Source: Burkholderia seminalis DSM 23518
GTDB taxonomy: Bacteria > Pseudomonadota > Gammaproteobacteria > Burkholderiales > Burkholderiaceae
Assembly: GCF_902832885.1 (NCBI RefSeq)
Contig: NZ_CADFDK010000003.1
Coordinates: 124,001-188,000 of the forward strand
Length of the DNA stretch: 64,000 nucleotides
Reading direction: 5' to 3'
The position numbers and the translations under genes were made by a program. The notes under the pieces were generated by a model, which was given only the letters and a program-made list of their open reading frames with translations, had not been told where the DNA came from and ran no database searches. This document shows positions 16,345-25,073 of the stretch, piece after piece; position 1 is the first letter of the stretch, and every line of letters begins with the position of its first letter.

Positions 16345-19122
16345 ATGACGGCCGGCATCGACGATACGCGGCCCGCGCGGCGCGGCAGCACCGCGGGCCG
16401 CGACCGTCGCGACGAGCGCGGCCTGCGGCTGCGGATTGCGGCCGAACTGGGGCGCGCGATCTGGCATTACCGTGCCCGCGTTCTGGCGGCGATCGCGCTG
16501 CTGATGCTCGCGAAGGCGGCGGCCGTCGCGGTGCCGCTGCTGCTCAAGGACATCGTCGACGGCTTCGGCCGCGCGGCCGGCCAGCCTGTCGCGTGGCCGG
16601 TGCTGCTGCTGTTCGCGTACGCGGTCGTGCGCTTTGCGTCGAATGCGCTGAACGAAGTGCGCGACATGACCTTCGTGCAGGTCACGCAGCATACGGTCGT
16701 ATCGTTTACCGTACGCACGTTCGGCCACCTGCACCGGCTCGGCGCGCGTTTTCATGCGCAGCGCGAGACGGGCGCGGTCGTGCGCGACCTCGAGAAAGGC
16801 ACGGCCGGCATCGGCTATCTGCTCGGTGTCGCGGTGTTTACGGTCGTGCCGACGGCCATCGAGATCGGCTCGGTGATCGCGATCGTGATCGGCAAGTACG
16901 GCAGCGGCTTTACCGCGATCATCGTCGTCACGTTCGGCGTCTACGCGGCCTGTACGGTTGTGTTTACGCGCCGGCGGATGCGTGTCCAGCGGCGCGTGAA
17001 CGCGCTCGAGGCCGAGTCGAACGCACGCGTGGTGGACAGCCTGCTGAACGTCGATACGGTCAAGTACTTCGCGCGCGAGGACGTCGAGCGCGACCGGCTC
17101 GAGCGCGTGCTCGACGCGTGGCGCGAGGCGGGCATCGACAACCAGTACGCGCTGTCGACGCTGCATATCGGCCAGAGCGCCTGCATCGGCGCGGGGATCG
17201 CCGCGGTGATGCTGCTCGCCGGCCAGCAGGTGGCGCGCGGCGCGATGACGGTCGGCGATCTCGTGCTGATCAACGCATACATCATCCAGATCAGCCTGCC
17301 GCTGAACGCGCTCGGTTTCGTGTTCCGCGAGGCGAACGACGCGATGACGAACGTCGAGCGGCTGTTCGGGCTGCTCGATGCACGCGGCAAGCCGGGCGAG
17401 GACGGCGACGCGCCAGGGGCGCAGCCGCTCGCGGTGCGCGGCGGCGCGATCGAGTTCGCGCATGTCGACTTCGGCTACGAGCCGGGCCGGCAGATCCTGT
17501 CGGACGTGTCGTTTCGCATCGAGCCCGGGCAGACGGTCGCGGTGGTCGGCGGCAGCGGCTCGGGCAAGTCGACGCTCGCGCGGCTGCTGTTCCGGCTGTA
17601 CCAGCCCGACGCGGGCACGATCCGGATCGATGGCCAGGACCTGCGGCTCGTCACCGAACGCAGCCTGCGCGACGCGCTCGGCATCGTCCCGCAGGACACG
17701 ATCCTGTTCAACGACACGCTCGCCTACAACATCGCGTACGGCAAGCGCGATGCGACGCGCGGCGACGTGATCGCGGCCGCGCGCGGCGCGCAACTCGACG
17801 CGTTCATCGAACGGCTGCCCGACGCGTACGACACGCGCGTCGGCGAGCGCGGCGTGCGGCTGTCGGGCGGCGAGCGGCAGCGGGTCGCGATCGCGCGCGC
17901 ACTGTTGAAGGCACCGCCGATCGTCGTGTTCGACGAGGCGACCTCCGCGCTCGACACGCGCGCGGAGCGCGCGATCCAGCAGGAGCTGATGCGCGTCGCC
18001 CGGCACCGCACGACGCTCATCATCGCGCACCGGCTGTCGACGATCGTCGACGCCGACCGCATTCTCGTGATGGAGCACGGCCGCCTCGTCGAACACGGCA
18101 CGCACGACGCACTGCTCGCCAGCGGCGGCGTCTATGCGCAGATGTGGTCGCTGCAGGCGAAGCAGCGCGAACTGGCGCGCACGGAGGCGAAGTTCGCGCG
18201 GCAGCCGGTCAGGATCAACCCGCTCGTGTCGCAGGTGCTCGATTCGCTGGCGGACGACGCCGCGCGGCGCGGCGTGCCGGTGTTTCGCCACCTGTCGGAC
18301 GAGGACCTCGTCGTCAACGCCGATCCGGCCGCGTTGCGGCGTTTCGTATGGGAACTGTGCCGCGGCGGGATCGACGCGAGCGGCGGCGGGCACCTCGAGG
18401 TGCGTACCGCGCGTCACGATCCGGAGGCGCGGATCACGATCGCGTGCGCGGACGCCGACGCGCTCGAGCTGTCGCTGCTCGACCTCGAACGGTTGCAGGG
18501 TGCGATCGAGGAAGCCGGCGGCTACGTGGTGCGCGAACGCGACGATACGGGCGTGACGCTGCACCTGTCGCTGCCGATGTACGTGGTGGCGCCCGAGCCC
18601 GTGCAACCGGCCGGCGGCATGCCACCCTCCGATGCGCCGGCCAGGCCGCTCGACGGCCTCGTCATCGCGTGCGTGGACGATCACGACGAGGCGCGCGACG
18701 CGCTCGCCGCGCTGCTGCAGCTCGCAGGCGCTCACGTGCATGCGTACGCGTCCGGGCAGGCCTTGCTCGACGACCTGTGGCGCGCGCGCCGGGCGGACTG
18801 GCCGGCGCTGCTCGTCTGCGACATCGATCTCGGCGACGACGAGGATGACGGCTATGCGGTGATGTCGCGCGTGCGCCAGCTCGATGCCGCGCGCGACCGC
18901 GCGGGCCGTGCGCCGCTCGAGGCGCTCGCGCTGTCCGGCCACGCGCGCGAACGCGACCGCACGCGCGCGGTCGAGGCCGGTTTCCATGCCTACCTGACCA
19001 AGCCCGCGGTAGCGGCCGACCTGATCGCGGCGTTGCGTGCGCTCGCGTTTTCCTCTGGAGAATCCCATGCCGAACCTTCCCCGCCCGATGCCCGACACAC
19101 TGATCGACCGACGCGCGGGTAG
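16345..19122 (+). CDS. Atm1/HMT1-type ABC exporter fused to a degenerate kinase ATPase segment and a receiver domain
   Basis: This is a 925-residue multidomain protein. Residues 25-340 form an ABC type-1 membrane domain with Atm1-like features (HAQRETGAVVRDLEKGT). The nucleotide-binding domain at about 370-605 has Walker A GGSGSGKS (402-409), signature LSGGERQR (506-513) and Walker B IVVFDEATSALD. Residues 630-755 resemble a histidine-kinase ATPase fold without clear catalytic boxes. Residues 770-895 are a receiver domain with DDHDEA, phospho-acceptor D826 in LVCDIDLG and K886 in YLTKP. Atm1-type exporters move glutathione-linked or metal-linked compounds. A receiver on such an exporter is very unusual and suggests control by phosphorylation. 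The ribosome site is weak; it follows the BON gene by 46 bases. Confidence 0.88.
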   Translation: MTAGIDDTRPARRGSTAGRDRRDERGLRLRIAAELGRAIWHYRARVLAAIALLMLAKAAAVAVPLLLKDIVDGFGRAAGQPVAWPVLLLFAYAVVRFASNALNEVRDMTFVQVTQHTVVSFTVRTFGHLHRLGARFHAQRETGAVVRDLEKGTAGIGYLLGVAVFTVVPTAIEIGSVIAIVIGKYGSGFTAIIVVTFGVYAACTVVFTRRRMRVQRRVNALEAESNARVVDSLLNVDTVKYFAREDVERDRLERVLDAWREAGIDNQYALSTLHIGQSACIGAGIAAVMLLAGQQVARGAMTVGDLVLINAYIIQISLPLNALGFVFREANDAMTNVERLFGLLDARGKPGEDGDAPGAQPLAVRGGAIEFAHVDFGYEPGRQILSDVSFRIEPGQTVAVVGGSGSGKSTLARLLFRLYQPDAGTIRIDGQDLRLVTERSLRDALGIVPQDTILFNDTLAYNIAYGKRDATRGDVIAAARGAQLDAFIERLPDAYDTRVGERGVRLSGGERQRVAIARALLKAPPIVVFDEATSALDTRAERAIQQELMRVARHRTTLIIAHRLSTIVDADRILVMEHGRLVEHGTHDALLASGGVYAQMWSLQAKQRELARTEAKFARQPVRINPLVSQVLDSLADDAARRGVPVFRHLSDEDLVVNADPAALRRFVWELCRGGIDASGGGHLEVRTARHDPEARITIACADADALELSLLDLERLQGAIEEAGGYVVRERDDTGVTLHLSLPMYVVAPEPVQPAGGMPPSDAPARPLDGLVIACVDDHDEARDALAALLQLAGAHVHAYASGQALLDDLWRARRADWPALLVCDIDLGDDEDDGYAVMSRVRQLDAARDRAGRAPLEALALSGHARERDRTRAVEAGFHAYLTKPAVAADLIAALRALAFSSGESHAEPSPPDARHTDRPTRG

Positions 19123-19591
19123 CGCGTTCGCGGACCGCCAGGCCGCGGTGGCGGCCGTCGAGCTGCTGCTGCCGAGCCTGTCGGCCGCGCTGCAGAGCGA
19201 CTTCGTCGGCGACAGCGGCTGCCTGCACATCGTGATCATGGATCCGGCGCTCGGGCCGCACGACACGTCGTTCGAGGACGCGATTCTGTACGAGTTCTCG
19301 CTGCCCGACCCGAAGGACTGGGACGCCGACTACCGTGCCTATGCGCGCGCGAAGGCGCGGCTGTCGTGGGAGACGGGCCGCGACGGCCATGTCGTGCAGG
19401 CGCTGGAGCCGTACCGGTTACGTGCGGGCGACACGAATCTGTGGGGCGGGGTCGCGCTCGGCGGAATCGTGGTCGGCGTGTCGGGCGCGCAGCCGTGGTT
19501 CGACGAGGCGTTCGCGGGCTGCATCGCGCACTGCCTGCGCGCGCTCGCGAAGCACCGCGCGCAGGCGACGCCCGACGCGCTCGCAATCTGA
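19067..19591 (+). CDS. Hypothetical protein, weakly GlcG/HbpS-like
   Basis: This is a 174-residue protein whose start at 19067 has GGAG seven bases upstream and overlaps the end of the ABC-receiver gene by 56 bases, so the two are co-transcribed. The C-terminal part (GGVALGGIVVGVSGAQPWFD) resembles the GlcG/HbpS heme-binding fold, but the match is faint. No signal peptide. I do not assign a function; a link to the exporter is suggested only by the overlap. Confidence 0.7.
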   Translation: MPNLPRPMPDTLIDRRAGSAFADRQAAVAAVELLLPSLSAALQSDFVGDSGCLHIVIMDPALGPHDTSFEDAILYEFSLPDPKDWDADYRAYARAKARLSWETGRDGHVVQALEPYRLRAGDTNLWGGVALGGIVVGVSGAQPWFDEAFAGCIAHCLRALAKHRAQATPDALAI

Positions 19592-19594
19592 GTT

Positions 19595-19614
19595 CGGCCG
19601 CGCGGCCCGTTTTT
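19595..19614 (+). terminator. Rho-independent terminator
   Basis: A GGCCG-CG-CGGCC stem followed by CCG and five T lies directly after the stop codon at 19591. It separates the ABC-receiver transcript from the glycan operon. Confidence 0.6.
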
Positions 19615-19620
19615 ACAGCC

Positions 19621-19634
19621 GCTTATAAAAAAGC
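19621..19634. promoter_or_regulatory. AT-rich near-palindrome GCTTATAAAAAAGC
   Basis: It lies 48 bases before the -24 element at 19682. Near-identical elements occur at 47172-47185 (before the rpoN promoter) and 44000-44013. It may be an activator or IHF site; the role is inferred only from repetition and position. Confidence 0.35.
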
Positions 19635-19681
19635 CAGCGATCGCCCGCCGGCGCCCGATGCGGCGCGGGCGCACGCGGCTC

Positions 19682-19695
19682 GGCACGGTTTTCGC
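19682..19695 (+). promoter_or_regulatory. Candidate sigma-54 promoter (GGCACGGTTTTCGC) of the glycan operon
   Basis: The -24 element and N10 spacing are good; the -12 element is TCGC rather than TTGC. Predicted start is about 19707, 69 bases before the GTG of the first operon gene. Confidence 0.5.
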
Positions 19696-19775
19696 TGTAC
19701 CTCATGCACCGACGCTTGTCACGACAAGCGTCCCCCATCAGCAGCATGACGCTCGAACGTCGACAGGAGGTGCAG

Positions 19776-20525
19776 GTGAACGCGACTCACGAATCAGCCA
19801 GACCCGCGCTCGCGGGACGAACCGCGCTCGTGACCGGCGGTGGCCGCGGTCTGGGCGAAGCGATATGCGAGGACCTGGCGCGGCATGGCGCGCACGTGGT
19901 CGTCGCCGATCTCGACGGCGACCGCGCGGCGGCCGTCGCGCAGCGGCTCGAACGCCACGGCGGACAGGCGGTCGGCCGGCCGCTCGACGTGCGCGACGAG
20001 GCGTCGGTGCTGGAGGTCGTCCGCGACGCGCGCGAATCGCTGGGCGATCTGGACGTGATCGTCAACAACGCGGCGATCGACGTGACCGCGCCGATCGACG
20101 ACGTGAGCGTGGACGCCTGGCGCCAGGTGCTGATGACGAACCTGTTCGGCCCGTACCTGATGTGTCACGCGGCCGTGCCGATGATGAAGGCGCGCGGCGG
20201 CGGCCATATCGTCAATATCGCGTCGACCGCGTCGAAGCGGGCGTGGCCCAATGCGTCCGCGTACCACGCGACGAAGTGGGGGCTGCTCGGCCTGTCGCAT
20301 GCGCTGCATGCCGAACTGCGCCCGAGCGGCGTGCGCGTGTCGGCGATCGTCGCGGGCGGGATGCGCACGCCGTTCCTGCTCGACCGCTTTCCCGACATCG
20401 ACGAGGACACGCTGCAGCCGCCGGAGAACGTCGCGGCCGCCGTGCGCTTCGTGCTCGCGCAGCCGCCGGGTACCGTCGTGCCGGAAGTGATGGTGCTGCC
20501 GATGAAGGAGTCGTCATGGCCCTGA
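19776..20525 (+). CDS. Short-chain dehydrogenase/reductase, first gene of glycan operon
   Basis: This is a 249-residue classical SDR: cofactor motif TGGGRGLGEA near residue 20, NNAAID at about 95, and catalytic Ser-Tyr-Lys in ASTASKRAWPNASAYHATKW. I chose the GTG at 19776 because AGGAGG lies five bases before it; the frame extends upstream 24 codons without a ribosome site. It probably oxidises or reduces a sugar nucleotide or sugar intermediate for the glycan made by the following genes. Its stop overlaps the next gene by 10 bases. Confidence 0.85.
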   Translation: MNATHESARPALAGRTALVTGGGRGLGEAICEDLARHGAHVVVADLDGDRAAAVAQRLERHGGQAVGRPLDVRDEASVLEVVRDARESLGDLDVIVNNAAIDVTAPIDDVSVDAWRQVLMTNLFGPYLMCHAAVPMMKARGGGHIVNIASTASKRAWPNASAYHATKWGLLGLSHALHAELRPSGVRVSAIVAGGMRTPFLLDRFPDIDEDTLQPPENVAAAVRFVLAQPPGTVVPEVMVLPMKESSWP

Positions 20526-21127
20526 CGCGCGAACGGCGGCTGCCCGGCGCGGTGCTGCTCGACAAGGACGGCACGCTGCTCGACGACGTGCCGTACAACG
20601 TCGACCCCGCACGCATGCGTCTCGCGCCGGGAGCGGCCCGGGCGTTGCGCGCGCTCGGCGCGACCGGCATGCCGCTCGCGGTCGTCTCGAACCAGCCGGG
20701 CGTCGCGCTCGGCCGCTTTACCGAAAACGAGCTTGGCGCGGTCCGCCAGCGTCTCGCCGAACTGTTCGAAGCAAACGGTGCGACGCTGGCGGATTTTTTT
20801 TACTGCCCGCATCACCCGCAGGGCAGCGTGCCGCGCTATGCCTGCGACTGCCTGTGCCGCAAGCCGCGGCCCGGCATGGTGCGCCGCGCGCTGGCCGCGC
20901 TCGGCGCCGTTCCCGAATGGAGCTGGATGATCGGCGACATCCTCGACGACGTCGAGGCCGGCCGCACCGCGCGCTGCGGCACGATTCTCGTCGATTGCGG
21001 TCACGAGACCGAGTGGCGCGTCGACGCGGCGCGCACGCCGCACCATGTCGTCGACCGGATCGACCTGGCCGCCGACATCGTCGTGCGCGAAGCCGTGCGC
21101 CGGCACGGCACGTGGGGGCGGCGATGA
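20516..21127 (+). CDS. HAD-IIIA phosphatase, D-glycero-D-manno-heptose 1,7-bisphosphate phosphatase (GmhB)-like
   Basis: This is a 203-residue HAD hydrolase. The catalytic motif is LLDKDGTLLDD (nucleophile D16, acid/base D18), then SNQPGVALG. The GmhB-type zinc loop is seen in FYCPHHPQGS and CDCLCRKPRPGM. GmhB removes the C7 phosphate of heptose bisphosphate for LPS or S-layer heptose. Histidinol-phosphatase is the related alternative, but the context (two heptosyltransferase-like GT9 enzymes) favours heptose. AAGGAG precedes the ATG, which overlaps the SDR gene. Confidence 0.85.
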   Translation: MALTRERRLPGAVLLDKDGTLLDDVPYNVDPARMRLAPGAARALRALGATGMPLAVVSNQPGVALGRFTENELGAVRQRLAELFEANGATLADFFYCPHHPQGSVPRYACDCLCRKPRPGMVRRALAALGAVPEWSWMIGDILDDVEAGRTARCGTILVDCGHETEWRVDAARTPHHVVDRIDLAADIVVREAVRRHGTWGRR

Positions 21128-22326
21128 ACGCCGCCTGGCACCGCGCGCGCCGCATCCTGTGCGTGCGGCTCGACAGCCTGGGCGACGTGCTGATGACGAC
21201 GCCCGCGCTGCGGGCGCTGAAGGAGGGCGGCAGCGGCCGCCGGCTCACCCTGCTGACGTCGCGCACGGGCGCCGCGCTTGCGCCGCACCTGCCGATGGTC
21301 GACGACGTATGGTGCTACGACGCGCCGTGGGTCCGGCATCCCGACGTGCGCGGCGACCCGGTGGCCGATCTCGACATGATCGACCGGCTGCTGGCCGGCC
21401 GCTTCGACGCGGCCGTGATCTTCACCGTATACAGCCAGAACCCGCTGCCCGCCGCGATGATGTGCTGGCTCGCGGGCATCCCGCTGCGGCTCGCGCATTG
21501 CCGCGAGAATCCGTACGAGCTGCTGACCGACCGCGTGCCGGAAACCGAGCCGGACGCCCATGTGCGCCACGAGGTCGCGCGTCAGCTCGCGCTGGTGCGG
21601 GCCGTCGGCGCGACGACGTCGGACTGGCGGATGGCGTTCGAGCCGGGCGACGCGGCCCGGCGCGCGGTCCACGCGCGTTTGCGGGCCGCGCTGCAGCGCA
21701 TCGGCGGCGCGCGCCGGCCGGAGGCAGGCCGGGCGCGCTGGCTGGTCGTCCATCCGGGCGCGAGCGCGGCGTCGCGGCGTTGGCCGGCCGAGCGGTTCGG
21801 CGAAGCGGCTGCCGCCGTCGCGCCGCTGTTCGACGGCATCGCGGTGACGGGCAGTGCGGGCGAACGCGCGCTGATCGACACGGTGTGCGAACGCGCCGGG
21901 CCGCGCGCGGTGCCGCTGGCGGGCGCATTGCCGCTCGGCGAGCTCGGCGCGCTGATCGAGAGGGCCGACCTGCTGCTGTCGAACAACAGCGGCCCCGTGC
22001 ATCTCGCGGCCGCGCTCGGCACGCCGGTCGTCGACCTGTACGCGCTGACCAATCCGCAGCACACGCCGTGGCGCGTGCCGCACCGCGTGCTGAACGTCGA
22101 CGTCCCGTGCCGCAACTGCTACCGCAGCACATGCAACCAGCCGGGCCATCCATGCCTGCTCGGCGTGCGGGTCGACGATGTGGTGGCCGCCGTGCACACG
22201 CTGCTGCACGACCGCGCGCGCCATGCGCAACGCACGGCCGCACGGGCCGCCGCACGCGGCGCCGAGCCGGTCGCGATGTCCGCATCGAACGTGATTCCGT
22301 TCGCGCACGTCATCACGAGGAACTGA
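21124..22326 (+). CDS. Glycosyltransferase family 9 (heptosyltransferase-like)
   Basis: This is a 400-residue GT-B enzyme of family GT9. The N-terminal motif is RLDSLGDVLMTTPALRALKE. The donor-binding block is LSNNSGPVHLAAALGTPVVD, preceded by VVHPGASAASRRWP. A Cys-rich stretch (CRNCYRSTCNQPGHPC) near residue 325 is typical of the subfamily. It likely transfers heptose or a similar sugar to a lipid-linked or outer-core acceptor. The ATG overlaps the previous stop (ATGA), indicating coupling. Confidence 0.88.
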   Translation: MNAAWHRARRILCVRLDSLGDVLMTTPALRALKEGGSGRRLTLLTSRTGAALAPHLPMVDDVWCYDAPWVRHPDVRGDPVADLDMIDRLLAGRFDAAVIFTVYSQNPLPAAMMCWLAGIPLRLAHCRENPYELLTDRVPETEPDAHVRHEVARQLALVRAVGATTSDWRMAFEPGDAARRAVHARLRAALQRIGGARRPEAGRARWLVVHPGASAASRRWPAERFGEAAAAVAPLFDGIAVTGSAGERALIDTVCERAGPRAVPLAGALPLGELGALIERADLLLSNNSGPVHLAAALGTPVVDLYALTNPQHTPWRVPHRVLNVDVPCRNCYRSTCNQPGHPCLLGVRVDDVVAAVHTLLHDRARHAQRTAARAAARGAEPVAMSASNVIPFAHVITRN

Positions 22327-22329
22327 CGC

Positions 22330-24075
22330 ATGCCAGACCCGATCCATACGCTCGGCATCAATGCCGCGTTCCACGACAGCGCCGCGTGCATCGTGCGCGA
22401 CGGCGTCGTGATCGCGGCGGCCGAGGACGAACGCTTCACGCACGTGAAGCACGCGAAGCGCCCGGTGCCGTTCTCGACCTGGGAGCTGCCTTACCACGCG
22501 ATCGACTATTGTCTGGACGAGGCCGGCATCACGCTGGCGGACGTCGATCACGTCGCGTATTCGTACGACCCGTGGCTCGAACTCGACCGCGAGGGCGGCC
22601 CGCCGGTGCTGACGTTGCCGCTGTCGCCGTCCGCGCACGCGCCGCGCGACGACGGCGCGTCGCCTTGGCATCCGCTGTTCCTGTCGTCGATCGTCAACGC
22701 GCCGCGCCAGCTCGCGGGCGGCGCGCCGCATCATCTGCAGCGGCGTTTTCGCGGTGTCACGCACGACGGACCGTTTCGCTGGCATTTCGTCGAGCACCAT
22801 CTCGCGCACGAGGCGAGCGCGTTTCTCGCGGCGCCGTTCGGGCGCTGCGCGGTGATGACGATGGACGGGCGCGGCGAGCGGGCGACGACCAGCTACGGCG
22901 TATTCGACGGCCGCAGCTACCGGCGGCTCGGGCAGGTGAACCTGCCGCACTCGCTCGGGCTGCTGTACGAGCGCCTGACCCGCCATCTCGGCTTCCTGCA
23001 CTCGTCCGACGAATACAAGGTGATGGCGCTCGCGTCGTACGGCAAGCCGGTATTCGCCGACGCGATGCGCCAACTGGTGCGGTATCGCGGCGAAGGGCGC
23101 TACGACGTGGCCGATGCCGATCTGGTTGCGCTGTTCGGCGCGCCGCGTGAACGCGGCGGCCCGATCGAGCCGCATCATTACGACATCGCGCATGCGTTGC
23201 AGCTCGTGCTCGAGGAAACGACGCTGCAGGCGGTCGACTGGCTGGCCGCCGAGACGGGCGAGCGGCAGCTCGCGATGGCGGGCGGCGTCGCGCTGAACTG
23301 CGTGATGAACGCGAAGATCCGCGATCGCGGCCCGTTCGACGAGGTCTGGGTGCAGCCGGCCGCGGGCGATGCGGGCACGGCGCTCGGCGCGGCGTTGTGG
23401 ACCGACTTCCGGATGCGCGGCGAGCGCGGCGGCTGGCGGATGGATCACGCGTATCTCGGGCCGTCGTACGGCGACGACGCGATCGAGGCGTTCCTGAAGG
23501 ACGCGCAGTTGCCGTACCGGCGGCTCGCCGACGTCGCCGCGCAGACGGCCGCGCTGCTCGCGGAGAACCGTGTGATCGGCTGGTTCCAGGGGCGCATGGA
23601 GTTCGGCCCGCGCGCGCTCGGCGCACGCTCGATCCTCGCGTCGCCGATCGACCCGGACATGCAGCACAAGCTGAACCGGATCAAGGATCGCGAGGACTTC
23701 CGGCCGGTCGCGCCGGTGGTGCTCGAAAGCCGCGCGCATCACTGGTTCGCCGGCGGCCGGCAGACGCCGCTGCGCGCGCCGTTCATGCTGTTCGTCTACG
23801 ACGTCGTGCCCGAACGCGCCGCGCGGATTCCGGCCGTGCGTCACACCGACGGCACCGCGCGCGTGCAGACCGTCGACGAGCGGCAGCATCCGCTGCTGCA
23901 TGCGCTGCTGACCGAGTTCGATGCGCTCACCGGCGTGCCGGTGCTCGTCAACACGTCGTTCAATACGCGCGGCGAGCCGATCGTCTGCACGCCGCGCGAT
24001 GCGATCGAATGCTTCTGGACGTCGCCGCTCGACGCGCTCGTGATCGGCCCGTTCCTGCTGGAGAAGCCGAGATGA
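22330..24075 (+). CDS. Carbamoyltransferase (NodU/CmcH family)
   Basis: This is a 581-residue O-carbamoyltransferase, which moves carbamoyl from carbamoyl phosphate (through ATP) to a sugar hydroxyl. Family motifs are NAAFHDSAACIV near the start, EHHLAHEASAFLAAPFG, and the C-terminal FGPRALGARSILASP and LVNTSFNTRGEPIVCTP. Length is normal for the family. NodU decorates Nod factors; here, inside a glycosyltransferase operon, it most likely carbamoylates the exported glycan. It starts three bases after the previous stop. Confidence 0.9.
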   Translation: MPDPIHTLGINAAFHDSAACIVRDGVVIAAAEDERFTHVKHAKRPVPFSTWELPYHAIDYCLDEAGITLADVDHVAYSYDPWLELDREGGPPVLTLPLSPSAHAPRDDGASPWHPLFLSSIVNAPRQLAGGAPHHLQRRFRGVTHDGPFRWHFVEHHLAHEASAFLAAPFGRCAVMTMDGRGERATTSYGVFDGRSYRRLGQVNLPHSLGLLYERLTRHLGFLHSSDEYKVMALASYGKPVFADAMRQLVRYRGEGRYDVADADLVALFGAPRERGGPIEPHHYDIAHALQLVLEETTLQAVDWLAAETGERQLAMAGGVALNCVMNAKIRDRGPFDEVWVQPAAGDAGTALGAALWTDFRMRGERGGWRMDHAYLGPSYGDDAIEAFLKDAQLPYRRLADVAAQTAALLAENRVIGWFQGRMEFGPRALGARSILASPIDPDMQHKLNRIKDREDFRPVAPVVLESRAHHWFAGGRQTPLRAPFMLFVYDVVPERAARIPAVRHTDGTARVQTVDERQHPLLHALLTEFDALTGVPVLVNTSFNTRGEPIVCTPRDAIECFWTSPLDALVIGPFLLEKPR

Positions 24076-25073
24076 ACGCGCGCGCCACGCACCTGCCGCC
24101 CGTGGTGTCGGTCGTCGTGCCGACCTACCGGCGGCCCGACCTGCTCGAACGCTGCCTTGACGCGCTTTGCGTGCAGGTGTTCGACCCGACCACCTACGAG
24201 ATCGTCGTCGTGGACGACGATCCGGCCGGCAGCGCGCGCCCCGTCGTCGACGCGTGCCGCGCACGCGTGACCGACGTGCCGGTGATCCGCTACATGACCG
24301 CGCCAGACACGCAGGGGCCGGCCGGCGCGCGCAACGTCGGCTGGCGCAGCGCGTGCGGCGCATTGATCGCCTTCACCGACGACGACACGATTCCCGACCC
24401 GACGTGGCTGCGCCACGGTGCGGCCGCGCTGCTCGCCGAGCCGTCGGCGGCCGCCGCGGCCGGCCGCATCGACGTGCCGCTGCGGCCGTGTCCGACCGAC
24501 TACGAACGCGACGCGGCTGGCCTTGCGCACGCGGAATTCGCGACCGCGAACTGCTTCGTGCGTCGCGCGGCGCTCGAGCGGGTGGGCGGCTTCGACGAAC
24601 GCTTCACGCGCGCGTGGCGCGAGGATGCGGACCTGATGTTCGCGCTGCGCGAGCATGCGGGGCCGATCGTCGGTGCCGACGCCGCGCGCATCGTGCATCC
24701 GGTGCGTCCCGCGCACTGGGGGGCGAGCGTCGGCCAGCAGTCGAAGGTGTATTTCGACGCGCTGCTGTACAAGAAGCATCGCGCGACCTACCGGCGCCAC
24801 ATCCGGCCGGTGCCGCCGTGGCACTACTACGCGGCCGTGCTGGCGGCGCTCGCCGCGATCGCGTGTTTCGCGGCCGGATGGCCGGCGCCGGGCGCGGCGT
24901 GCGCCGTCGTCTGGGCCGTGATCACCGCGGCGTTCTGCGTGAAGCGATTGCGCGGCACGCAGCTCACGCCGTCGCACGTCGCGGAGATGATCGTCACGTC
25001 CATCGCGATTCCGCCGGTGTCGGTGTACTGGCGCATGCGAGGGGCGCTGCATTTTCGGGTGCTCTTCCTATGA
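24072..25073 (+). CDS. Glycosyltransferase family 2, membrane-anchored
   Basis: This is a 333-residue GT-A enzyme. It starts VVSVVVPTYRRPDLLERCLD and has EIVVVDDDP and the metal-binding FTDDDTIPDPTW. The later GGFDERFTRAWREDADL block is typical of family 2. Two hydrophobic segments near residues 255-300 suggest attachment to the inner membrane. The ATG overlaps the carbamoyltransferase stop (ATGA). Donor and acceptor sugars are unknown. Confidence 0.88.
   Translation: MNARATHLPPVVSVVVPTYRRPDLLERCLDALCVQVFDPTTYEIVVVDDDPAGSARPVVDACRARVTDVPVIRYMTAPDTQGPAGARNVGWRSACGALIAFTDDDTIPDPTWLRHGAAALLAEPSAAAAAGRIDVPLRPCPTDYERDAAGLAHAEFATANCFVRRAALERVGGFDERFTRAWREDADLMFALREHAGPIVGADAARIVHPVRPAHWGASVGQQSKVYFDALLYKKHRATYRRHIRPVPPWHYYAAVLAALAAIACFAAGWPAPGAACAVVWAVITAAFCVKRLRGTQLTPSHVAEMIVTSIAIPPVSVYWRMRGALHFRVLFL

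Noticed and set aside
16339-19266. Minus-strand frame of 975 codons opposite the ABC-receiver gene
   Set aside because: Arg/His-rich composition without motifs; the plus strand has intact Walker and receiver motifs.
21001-24363. Long minus-strand open frames (up to 1120 codons) across the glycan operon
   Set aside because: They are antisense shadows of high-GC coding DNA; the plus-strand frames carry complete enzyme motifs and coupled starts.
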